Shown here piece after piece: positions 14,277-20,410 of a stretch of DNA of 20,410 nt. A program made the position numbers and the translations under genes. The notes below the pieces were generated by a model that was not told the DNA's origin, made no database searches, and worked only from the letters and a program-made list of their open reading frames with translations. The stretch lies in contig CAJBVC010000916.1 in assembly GCA_903958915.1 (NCBI GenBank), positions 1 through 20,410 on the forward strand, in the 5' to 3' direction. This DNA is from an uncultured beta proteobacterium. Its GTDB lineage: Bacteria > Pseudomonadota > Gammaproteobacteria > Burkholderiales > Burkholderiaceae_C. Within the stretch, counting starts at the first letter, position 1, and the number at the start of each line of letters is the position of its first letter.

Positions 14277-17108
14277 CTAAGCGAAGTGGAGATGCGTGAA
14301 GGTAGCTTTGATTGCTTGCGCTTCGTTATGCGAAGTCGCTGCCAAGCCCAAGAATCCGCTCCTTGAAATACTTTGACGGTGTTGGCAATATTGCTTCCAC
14401 TGAACTCCATCGCGACTGCTTTGGCAGATAAACAGATCCTCTTTTCGGATTAACTTCAGCCATACATGGGGAAAATTCACCGGAAAGTCGGGTATCTGCG
14501 GTAGCGGCTGTGGCGGGTATACGGCTGAGCATGTGCCGCCTTTCTTTATGCGGGACTGAAACTCAAGGCCACCATTATTTTTATTACGTGGATCGTTGTT
14601 GCCAAACGCCACAAGCATGACATGTTCAGACCCGTCATCCAAAGTCGACCTGTACATGATCCCTGCCTTGGAATACAGGTCTGCCATCTCTACGGATTCA
14701 ATCTTCACACTGATTTCGAAATCCCCATTGGCCGGTACATGTGCAAAGTGACACTCATCACGCAGTCCCCAAATATCTGCCCCTCCAGCAGAAACTTCCA
14801 CGGAGTTGTTTAACTGCTGTGTGTGTCCTGAGATGCGTGGTGAGCCGATATCAAGACCAAGGAGTTTGAGATTATTCATAGCGTGTGGATTGGTTTGATG
14901 AGTGCGCAGCGCTGTTTTTGAGATTGGAAGTCGTCGGATGCGGGTTCCAGTCGCTGCATAGATCGCATTGCAGACGGCGGGTGCCAGTGGCGGCAAAGCA
15001 GGCTCTCCCAGACCGGTCGGAGGGCTATTGCTTTCGATAAAGTAGACGTCGATCTGGGACGGGGCAGCATTTATGCGCAGTAAGGGGAAGTCATTGAAAT
15101 TCGACTCATTGACTTTTCCCTGCCCGATCGTTAACTCCTGCAACCACGTCGAACTCAATCCGTCAATGATCGATCCTTGAACCTGGCTTTCAGCTCCGCT
15201 GTAATTAACGATTGGGCCGACATCAACTGCCGCGACAACACGATTCACCACCAGTACTCCATCTGCTGAAACGGTAACCTCGGCCACTTCTGCCACATAG
15301 CCCTGGTGGCAAAAATGAAAGGCGATGCCCTGCCCAGAGCCGATTGGCATCTTTTTGCCCCATCCTGCCTTCTCCGCCGCCAGCCTAAGCACTGATTTCA
15401 TTCGCGCAGTGTCGAAAGGTGGATCCCATCGCCCGGTCCCCGAGAAGATGCGGGATGTGCCTAGAAGTTGCAAGCGAAAGTCCAATGGGTTCTTTCCAGC
15501 TTGATGTGCCAGTTCATCGATGAAGCTCTGAGTTGCGAACGCAATTCCGTTGCTGCCTGGCGCGCGGTACCAGCTTGTCGGTACGTTGCAGCTAATGACG
15601 GACTTTTCCAATCGATAGTTTGGAACAAATCGACCGGGAAACTCACGTCCTTCTATGTCGGCCGCCATTCCCGGTTGTTTGACATTGTTTAAGCCAACGG
15701 TGACAAAGTGGTTTCTCCAGGCGGTGAGGTTTCCCGAACTATCAAGGCCTGCCTCGAGAAAGTGCCAACCGGGAGGTCGATATTGCCCATGTTGGGTATC
15801 GCTTTCGCGTGTCCACGTCAACTTCACAGGGCGACCGATTCGGTGGGCTATAGCAGCTGCCTCCGCTACAAAGTCGTTCGTTAGACGGCGCCCGAACGCT
15901 CCGCCGCAGCGCGTAAATTGCATCACCACCTTGGTCTTGGAGACTTTGAGGACAGTCGCGGCGAGGTCCCGCGCACCCTCTGGATTCTGTGTTGGCGCAA
16001 TGATTTTCATCCCGCCATTCGCCATTGGAATGGCAAGGGCGTTCATCGGCTCCAAGGGTGCATGGTGCAGAAATGGGTAGTGATACTCGCCCGTAACGAC
16101 CGATGAAGCGATACTAAGCGCCAGCTTGGTGTCGCCTGTGTTTTGGACAAGCGATCCCTGGCCTTTTCCCAACTGTGCCGCCTGGTGCTCGTAACTTTCC
16201 GAACTTTCTTCTTTCCTTGCGCTGGAAGCCCAGACGACGTTCAATTCGTCTTGAGCGACAAAAGTCACCCAGGTGGACTCCCCCACAATAGCAACTCCAG
16301 GTAGTAGTCCATAGTAGTCAGAGGTGCCATCCAGGATGAATGCGTCAACGATTCCGGGAAGTTTCCTTATGTGATCTAAGTTTGCGGACAGTGCCTTGGT
16401 GCCAGGGATGGGACATTTGGCATACACGGCATGAACCATTCCAGGAGTAGTTTGATCGATACCAAACAGCGCCTGGCCTTTAACGATCGCATGGTTGTCG
16501 ACTCCGCCGATTCGCTTCCCAAGCAGCTTGCCTTCCTTTTTTCTTCGCGGCGCAATGTCTTTCGATCGCGGTAATGGTAATTGCGCGGCCTTTGTGGCGA
16601 GTTCACCAAACCCCAGCGACCGACCGGATGGAATATGCCAGACGCGACTGTTCTCCGCTGCACATTCTTTTGACGACACGGTCCACATGGATGCCGCAGC
16701 CTGAATCAACATCGTGCGTGCGATTTCACCTGCCTTTTGTAGCGGCTGATAACTGTCAAAAACTGACATACTTCCACCGGCTTCTTGCGGGCCAAGTTCA
16801 GCCCTAAGGTCACCGTACTCGATTTGTACCGCTGTGAAATCTGCGCCTATTGAATCTGCCAAGATCATTGGCAATGAAGTCTTTACTCCCTGCCCGAGCT
16901 CTGGAATCTTCGCAACGATATGAACTGTTCCATCGGGAAGAATCTTCACAAATGGACTCGGTGCGAACTGCCTATTTGAAGCGTGGTTCTTGGCTCCCCT
17001 GCCGGACGTCGATGGTTGCGCATATGTCATGCTCACCAATAGTCCTCCACCCAGGAGAGAGGAGACCTGCAGAAACTTTCGACGCGATCCTGAGTGCAGC
17101 GCGTTCAT
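14277..17108 (-). CDS. Tat-exported molybdopterin-binding oxidoreductase (IorB-like) with C-terminal lectin-like domain
   Basis: Large subunit of a xanthine-oxidase-family molybdenum hydroxylase, 943 residues from the ATG at 17108. That start overlaps the small-subunit stop as ATGA and places SRRKFLQVSSLLGGGLLVS, a twin-arginine signal, at residues 8-26; the longer frame to 17180 is rejected. The core (about 45-740) follows isoquinoline 1-oxidoreductase beta subunits: cofactor loops CGGAFGRR (401-408) and WYRAPGSN (513-520), and the catalytic Glu702 in PTGLGEPALPPLAP. Residues from about 744 to the end form an extra module absent from ordinary family members: GGADIWGLRDECHFAHVP, DLYSKAGIMYRSTLDDGSEHVM, and a closing GFLGLAATSH stretch. 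It resembles the concanavalin-A-like (DUF1349-type) modules often attached to secreted carbohydrate-active enzymes. The substrate is unknown; a sugar or aldehyde in the periplasm is inferred. Confidence 0.9.
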   Translation of the reverse strand: MNALHSGSRRKFLQVSSLLGGGLLVSMTYAQPSTSGRGAKNHASNRQFAPSPFVKILPDGTVHIVAKIPELGQGVKTSLPMILADSIGADFTAVQIEYGDLRAELGPQEAGGSMSVFDSYQPLQKAGEIARTMLIQAAASMWTVSSKECAAENSRVWHIPSGRSLGFGELATKAAQLPLPRSKDIAPRRKKEGKLLGKRIGGVDNHAIVKGQALFGIDQTTPGMVHAVYAKCPIPGTKALSANLDHIRKLPGIVDAFILDGTSDYYGLLPGVAIVGESTWVTFVAQDELNVVWASSARKEESSESYEHQAAQLGKGQGSLVQNTGDTKLALSIASSVVTGEYHYPFLHHAPLEPMNALAIPMANGGMKIIAPTQNPEGARDLAATVLKVSKTKVVMQFTRCGGAFGRRLTNDFVAEAAAIAHRIGRPVKLTWTRESDTQHGQYRPPGWHFLEAGLDSSGNLTAWRNHFVTVGLNNVKQPGMAADIEGREFPGRFVPNYRLEKSVISCNVPTSWYRAPGSNGIAFATQSFIDELAHQAGKNPLDFRLQLLGTSRIFSGTGRWDPPFDTARMKSVLRLAAEKAGWGKKMPIGSGQGIAFHFCHQGYVAEVAEVTVSADGVLVVNRVVAAVDVGPIVNYSGAESQVQGSIIDGLSSTWLQELTIGQGKVNESNFNDFPLLRINAAPSQIDVYFIESNSPPTGLGEPALPPLAPAVCNAIYAATGTRIRRLPISKTALRTHQTNPHAMNNLKLLGLDIGSPRISGHTQQLNNSVEVSAGGADIWGLRDECHFAHVPANGDFEISVKIESVEMADLYSKAGIMYRSTLDDGSEHVMLVAFGNNDPRNKNNGGLEFQSRIKKGGTCSAVYPPQPLPQIPDFPVNFPHVWLKLIRKEDLFICQSSRDGVQWKQYCQHRQSISRSGFLGLAATSHNEAQAIKATFTHLHFA

Positions 17109-17575
17109 GACTTTGCACCAATCGTCTTGGCTGCTTCTTTGATTGCTGCGCGAATGCGTACGTAGGTTCCGCAACGGCACAGAATTCCAACCATAGCTGC
17201 GTCGATTTGCCTATCAGTCGGTGTTGGATTTCGCTTCAACAATGCTGCGGCGGCCATGATTTGCCCTCCCTGGCAGTAGCCGCATTGTGGTACATCAAGG
17301 TCGCACCATGCGCGTTGCAGCGGATGCGCTCCTGCAGGATCGAGTCCTTCAATCGTGGTAATCGATTGAGACCCAACATTGGATACTGAGATCATGCAAG
17401 ACCGCTTAGCCACACCATCTATGTGGACCGTACATGCGCCGCAAATGCCCATTCCACAGCCGTACTTGGTTCCAGGTAGCGACAAGTTGTCCCTTAGAAC
17501 CCACAGCAGTGGAGTGTCATCAGCCACATCGACAGTGCGGAATTGGTCATTGATCTTTAGTGTGAAGGTTGTCAT
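17105..17575 (-). CDS. [2Fe-2S] subunit of molybdenum hydroxylase (IorA-like)
   Basis: A 156-residue iron-sulfur subunit that carries electrons from the molybdopterin subunit encoded next. The plant-ferredoxin-type cluster is bound by Cys40, Cys45, Cys48 and Cys60 (YGCGMGICGACTVHIDG, then SC). The second cluster is bound by Cys98, Cys101, Cys133 and Cys135 (QCGYCQGGQIM and CRCGTYVRIRAAI). I start at the ATG at 17575, with AGGA five bases upstream; the open frame extends to 17602 without family support. It has no signal peptide, so it presumably travels with the Tat-carried large subunit, as in related periplasmic enzymes. No FAD subunit and no cytochrome c subunit is encoded nearby, so the electron acceptor is unclear. 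Confidence 0.94.
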   Translation of the reverse strand: MTTFTLKINDQFRTVDVADDTPLLWVLRDNLSLPGTKYGCGMGICGACTVHIDGVAKRSCMISVSNVGSQSITTIEGLDPAGAHPLQRAWCDLDVPQCGYCQGGQIMAAAALLKRNPTPTDRQIDAAMVGILCRCGTYVRIRAAIKEAAKTIGAKS

Positions 17576-17638
17576 AGAGGTCCTGTAAATTGATCGGATC
17601 AAGTTTCAGTTCTCAGAGTAAGTTTGGGGCGACTGGAT

Positions 17639-19018
17639 CTACTGCCCTGGAGCGACATATGCACTTTGTCCACCGTTTTCCTGCCAATGGCGATGAACTT
17701 TCCAACCCACCGCAACCGACGCAAATGCCATTAGGCTTCCTGCCAGAAACGTGTATCGGTAATTGTTGCCAAGCTGATCCAACGCCATACCAAGAATTGG
17801 CGCTAACAACATACTGAAGAGTGCTTGAAATAGTCCTGCAGCGGCTGCAAACTGTGCAAACTTTAACTGGGGATAGAGCAGTTGTCCGATTGCAGCTGTT
17901 CCTGTCCAATAGATTCCTGAGACGATCCCATGTGCCAGAAGTGCAAATCCAAACGATTGCTGATCGTTCATCAGAAAATAGCAAATGAGGGATAGGCTGC
18001 CATATAGCATCAGTGACACCTGACCGACTCGGATGGCGTGGAAACGATCAACCAACCAACCAATGGGTATCGACAAGGCGAATGAACACGCGAATGTTGC
18101 TACAAGATATTTCCCATAGGTTTCCATACTCATACCGTAGCTTTTCGCCGCGTAGATGGCAAATGTGTTCACCGGCAAGAATGTTGCTGTACTCAAACCA
18201 ATGAAGCAAAAGACCCAGATGTAGTAGCGCTGTGAGAGGCAATCGCGGTAGTAGTCCCTTAGTGCGCCTTGAAGCGCATATGTTCCAGGTTCACGCGGTA
18301 GGGGCGGAGGGTATTGCCCCTCTTTGACGCGAAAACACATCAGGGAGAAGCCGAGACCGTATAGCAAGCCGACTCCGACAAAGAATGCCGTGTAGTTCTG
18401 TTCGACTTTGCCGATGATCTGGTAGTTGAAGATCATGCCGACTGCCAGACCAACCGCTCGGAACATGCCGTAAAAACGCCCAAGCCATTCACGCGGCACC
18501 ACGTCGTTCACTAAGCCATTGAAGACGGAGTTGGAGATGACCACGCCTATCTCAAAGATCGTCCAGAACAGGGTCATCATGAGCAGGATCGATGTGCTCT
18601 TGGTTTCCTCGCTAGCGCCTAACCAATGATGTAATTCAGCTCCAATGAGTGGACTGAATCCCAATCCAATCATCGCGAGTGAGACGAATGGCGTTGGCAA
18701 CAGAAGGAAGGGAATGCGCCGCCCCCAACGTCCACGATGCCTATCGCTCCAGTAGCTAATAACCGGACCAACAAGAAAGATCATCGCTTGGGGAATGGTG
18801 ACGAGGAAAAGCCCTGTCACAAGGTCCGACGCGTTGTACTGTTTAAGCATCAGTTGCGCAACCGGTGCTGCGGAACGTTCGCGCAGCATGTACGCCAGAT
18901 CACCAAACAGGAGCCATGCAGACAAAGTGATGAGTCCGACCGACGTATACGTGAGACTGCCAACCGACCATCTACATGCGGACCGCTGTAGTGGCTTTGT
19001 AGAAGCGCTAGTGATCAT
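17639..19018 (-). CDS. MFS sugar transporter (GPH/SLC45-like)
   Basis: A 459-residue inner-membrane carrier with about twelve helices. The loop motif SYWSDRHRGRWGRRIPFLLLPTP after helix two is the D-R-x-x-G-R-R-x-P signature shared by glycoside-pentoside-hexuronide symporters and sucrose-carrier-like MFS proteins. FEIGVVISNSVFNGLVNDVVPREWLGRFYGMFRAVG in the middle supports the same group. These proteins bring in mono- or disaccharides, often uronides, with H+ or Na+. It is the first gene of the long minus-strand array, starting just below the operator pair at 19055-19097 and ending 63 bases before the [2Fe-2S] gene. The most likely cargo is the unsaturated or glucuronate-containing oligosaccharide that cytoplasmic GH88 then cuts. 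No strong Shine-Dalgarno precedes its ATG. Confidence 0.88.
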   Translation of the reverse strand: MITSASTKPLQRSACRWSVGSLTYTSVGLITLSAWLLFGDLAYMLRERSAAPVAQLMLKQYNASDLVTGLFLVTIPQAMIFLVGPVISYWSDRHRGRWGRRIPFLLLPTPFVSLAMIGLGFSPLIGAELHHWLGASEETKSTSILLMMTLFWTIFEIGVVISNSVFNGLVNDVVPREWLGRFYGMFRAVGLAVGMIFNYQIIGKVEQNYTAFFVGVGLLYGLGFSLMCFRVKEGQYPPPLPREPGTYALQGALRDYYRDCLSQRYYIWVFCFIGLSTATFLPVNTFAIYAAKSYGMSMETYGKYLVATFACSFALSIPIGWLVDRFHAIRVGQVSLMLYGSLSLICYFLMNDQQSFGFALLAHGIVSGIYWTGTAAIGQLLYPQLKFAQFAAAAGLFQALFSMLLAPILGMALDQLGNNYRYTFLAGSLMAFASVAVGWKVHRHWQENGGQSAYVAPGQ

Positions 19019-19052
19019 GTTCGGTCGTTTAATAATGCGTTTAGCAATTGCG

Positions 19053-19081
19053 TTGACAACGTTGTCTGTACTGGCTAAGAT
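19053..19081 (+). promoter_or_regulatory. sigma-70 promoter for the leader ORF-xdhC unit
   Basis: TTGACA (19053-19058), a 17-base spacer and TAAGAT (19076-19081) form a near-consensus promoter reading right. The first operator (19055-19066) overlaps its -35 box and the second (19082-19097) covers the expected start point near 19088, an ideal layout for repression. Confidence 0.75.
19055..19066. promoter_or_regulatory. LacI-type operator, first copy in the divergent region
   Basis: GACAACGTTGTC is a perfect 12-base palindrome with central CG. It overlaps the -35 box of the rightward promoter and lies 37 bases upstream of the leftward MFS start, so it could govern both directions. Confidence 0.7.
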
Positions 19082-19097
19082 TAGACAGCGTTGTCTA
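19082..19097. promoter_or_regulatory. LacI-type operator, second copy in the divergent region
   Basis: TAGACAGCGTTGTCTA is a 16-base palindrome with one mismatched pair, centred 29 bases from the first copy. Read toward the minus-strand gene, the order (16-base site, then 12-base site) is the same as before the GH1 gene, and the flanking bases AAA and AT are also shared. Confidence 0.75.
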
Positions 19098-19122
19098 TTT
19101 GGTTAATACTAGGAGTTACCCT

Positions 19123-19209
19123 ATGAATCAACTTATTCGAATATCCCTGGCGACGGCATCCGCCAGGGCGGCAGCGCAAAGCGCGGTTGGAATTCAGGAT
19201 TACTTCTGA
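19123..19209 (+). CDS. 28-residue leader-like ORF before xdhC
   Basis: A short ORF with a strong ribosome site: AGGAG at 19111-19115 lies seven bases before its ATG. It encodes 28 residues, from MNQLIRISLATASARAAA to GIQDYF, and ends three bases before the xdhC ATG. It begins like a signal peptide (polar start, one Arg, Ala-rich run), but it stops too soon to be an exported protein. xdhC itself lacks a well-spaced Shine-Dalgarno, so ribosomes finishing here could start xdhC by coupling. A perfect 8-base-pair hairpin lies inside the ORF. It may be a leader peptide, a micro-protein or the stump of a deleted gene; no homology is recognised. Confidence 0.45.
   Translation: MNQLIRISLATASARAAAQSAVGIQDYF
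19145..19168 (+). other. perfect 8-bp stem-loop inside the leader ORF
   Basis: CCCTGGCG and CGCCAGGG pair perfectly around an 8-base loop. It lies about 57 bases after the expected transcript start. No T-run follows, so it is not a simple intrinsic terminator; it could slow ribosomes, stabilise the mRNA or act in attenuation. Confidence 0.5.
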
Positions 19210-19212
19210 TAC

Positions 19213-20259
19213 ATGGAAAATTTGGACCTTGGAGTACTAAGTGATGTGTCTACCTGGATGCGGGCAGGTCATTCGGTCAGCTTAATCACCGTTGTAGAAA
19301 CCTGGGGCAGTGCGCCTCGCCCCCCTGGCGCCCTGTTAGCTGTGAGAGATGACGGAGTTGTCAGCGGTTCTGTGTCAGGTGGCTGTGTTGAAGACGACCT
19401 GATTGCACGTGCTAAATCAGAAATGCAGGCCTGTACAAAACATATGGAGGCCAAGCCCTCCATGCTGGCTTATGGAATCGGCAAGGACGAAGCCGCACGC
19501 TTTGGACTGCCCTGCGGCGGCTGTTTGCGACTGGTGCAGGAACCACTGCACGACGTAGCTTGGATAGACGCCGTTCTGGCACGGGCCGCCGCCCATCGAC
19601 TTGTTGCGCGTACTTTGACACTGGCTACCGGCGAAGTCACTCTGCAAGATGCCCTGCGTTCGCAGCCCATGAAATTCGATGGTTTGACATTGACGACGCT
19701 TTTTGGCCCGCGCTGGCGTCTAGTGCTAATCGGTGCAGGGCAGTTATCGCAAGTTGTTGCCACCATGGCCACAGCGCTAGACTTTGAAGTACTGGTGTGT
19801 GATCCGCGAGAGGAGTATGCACTTACCTTCGATGCGAAGCGAACTTCAGGTATGCGCCGCGTACAAGGCATGCCAGACGACGTTGTGCGCGAATTGCGCC
19901 CGGACGCACACACTGCCATCGTAGCTTTAACGCATGATCCAAAGTTAGACGACATGGCTTTGATAGAGGCATTGGTCAGCGATGCGTTCTATGTGGGTGC
20001 CTTGGGTTCGCGTCGCAACCAGCAAGCGCGCAAGTTGCGTCTAGCCGAGCACTTTGAATTAACCGATGCACAGCTCGCACGCCTACATGGACCTGTCGGC
20101 CTGCGATTAGGGGCACGCACCTCAGCCGAGATTGCGGTGTCGATCGTGGCCGAAATTGTGCAAGCGAAGAATTCTCTGCCACTAGCTGACACAGGAGTTC
20201 CGCTTGTCGTCCAAGCTGAACGTTCCAGCTTATCTGCATTACCCTGCGCTGTCGGTTGA
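19213..20259 (+). CDS. XdhC/CoxI family molybdenum-cofactor maturation protein
   Basis: A 348-residue XdhC-type accessory factor. XdhC proteins hold the molybdenum cofactor, aid its sulfuration and pass it to xanthine-oxidase-family enzymes. The N-terminal XdhC/CoxI domain shows VVETWGSAPRPPGALLAV, GSVSGGCVEDDL (52-63) and YGIGKDEAARFGLPCGGCLRL. The C-terminal Rossmann domain follows with LVLIGAGQLSQVVA, the acidic VCDPREEY, YVGALGSRRNQQARKLRL and GPVGLRLGARTSAEIAVSIVAEI. It is divergent from, and shares a control region with, the operon that encodes the molybdoenzyme at 14277-17575, its natural client. Its stop overlaps the next start (TGATG). Upstream, its ATG lies three bases after the 28-residue leader ORF. 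Confidence 0.93.
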   Translation: MENLDLGVLSDVSTWMRAGHSVSLITVVETWGSAPRPPGALLAVRDDGVVSGSVSGGCVEDDLIARAKSEMQACTKHMEAKPSMLAYGIGKDEAARFGLPCGGCLRLVQEPLHDVAWIDAVLARAAAHRLVARTLTLATGEVTLQDALRSQPMKFDGLTLTTLFGPRWRLVLIGAGQLSQVVATMATALDFEVLVCDPREEYALTFDAKRTSGMRRVQGMPDDVVRELRPDAHTAIVALTHDPKLDDMALIEALVSDAFYVGALGSRRNQQARKLRLAEHFELTDAQLARLHGPVGLRLGARTSAEIAVSIVAEIVQAKNSLPLADTGVPLVVQAERSSLSALPCAVG

Positions 20260-20410
20260 TGACAGCGTTTCCAATTTCCATTGAGGAAGCTGCCAGCCTG
20301 CCGGTTGTTCTGGTGCTCGCTTCTGGACGCGGCGAGCGCTTCTTGGCATCTGGCGGTACCTCCCACAAACTGCAGGCCGATCTAGGTGGCAAGACAGTTT
20401 TGCAGCGTAC
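20259..20410 (+). CDS. MobA/MocA-like nucleotidyltransferase, N-terminal part (cut by window edge)
   Basis: Only the first 50 codons are inside the window. The reading starts at the ATG that overlaps the xdhC stop in TGATG. After a short lead (MTAFPISIEEAASLP) comes VVLVLASGRGERF, the nucleotide-binding G-x-G-x-R-F signature of NTP transferases such as MobA and MocA, and then HKLQADLGGKTVLQR, which fits the K-L-x-x-x-LGGKxVL pattern that follows it. MocA adds CMP to molybdopterin to make the dinucleotide cofactor used by bacterial xanthine-oxidase-family enzymes. Coupled to xdhC and facing the molybdoenzyme operon, it very likely serves that enzyme. The insert ASGGTS between the loop and HKL is slightly longer than in the plainest family members. 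Confidence 0.82.
   Translation, partial: MTAFPISIEEAASLPVVLVLASGRGERFLASGGTSHKLQADLGGKTVLQR

Noticed and set aside
17109..17180. Longer N-terminus for the molybdopterin subunit.
   Set aside because: It would push the twin-arginine signal 24 residues inward and overlap the iron-sulfur gene by 76 bases; the ATGA-coupled start at 17108 fits far better.
20259..20272. ATGACAGCGTTTCC at the start of the MocA-like gene, matching one operator half.
   Set aside because: The second half-site is missing and it lies at a coupled internal start codon, not at a promoter.

Overview
This 20.4 kb window reads as a chromosomal carbohydrate-utilisation locus from a Gram-negative bacterium. Mid-range GC, protein style and gene content suggest a betaproteobacterium of the Burkholderiales (Comamonadaceae-like), but this is an inference from sequence style only. 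There is no rRNA, tRNA, CRISPR array, insertion sequence or phage gene. No gene-free stretch exceeds about 225 bases, and almost every base belongs to one sugar and uronic-acid programme.

Layout from left to right. (A) On the minus strand, a unit encodes a GH1 beta-glucosidase (893-2269), an unlisted 47-residue putative lipoprotein (757-900) and a GH3 beta-glucosidase that runs off the left edge. (B) A LacI-family regulator lies at 2491-3549 on the minus strand. (C) Divergent from it on the plus strand are an MFS transporter (3759-5090), a glucokinase (5118-6095) and a MATE exporter (6164-7525). (D) A minus-strand array of ten tightly packed genes reads from 19018 down to 7541: MFS transporter, [2Fe-2S] subunit, Tat-exported molybdopterin subunit with an extra C-terminal domain, SDR, GH88 unsaturated glucuronyl hydrolase, aldo/keto reductase, exported two-repeat beta-rich protein, KduI, KduD and KDG kinase. 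(E) Divergent from D on the plus strand are a 28-codon leader-like ORF, XdhC and the start of a MobA/MocA-like nucleotidyltransferase that runs off the right edge.

How the parts fit. GH88 releases unsaturated glucuronate from oligosaccharides made by a polysaccharide lyase. KduI, KduD and KDG kinase carry that product to 2-keto-3-deoxy-6-phosphogluconate. The GH1 and GH3 enzymes release glucose, which glucokinase phosphorylates. Two MFS carriers could import the oligosaccharides. The likely food is therefore an acidic, glucose- and glucuronate-containing polysaccharide or exopolysaccharide; no lyase, TonB receptor or KDPG aldolase lies in the window. The molybdenum hydroxylase (14277-17575) and its maturation genes (XdhC, MocA-like) are an unusual addition and suggest a periplasmic oxidation step on a sugar or aldehyde.

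Units A, C and D/E share one palindromic operator family, GACA-N4-TGTC with central CG: 2349-2360, 2379-2394, 3661-3674, 19055-19066 and 19082-19097. Two of the sites overlap good sigma-70 promoters. The simplest reading is that the local LacI protein controls the whole locus as one regulon. The most novel items are the molybdoenzyme fused to a lectin-like module inside a uronate operon, the two-repeat exported protein, the two small ORFs and the shared operator architecture.
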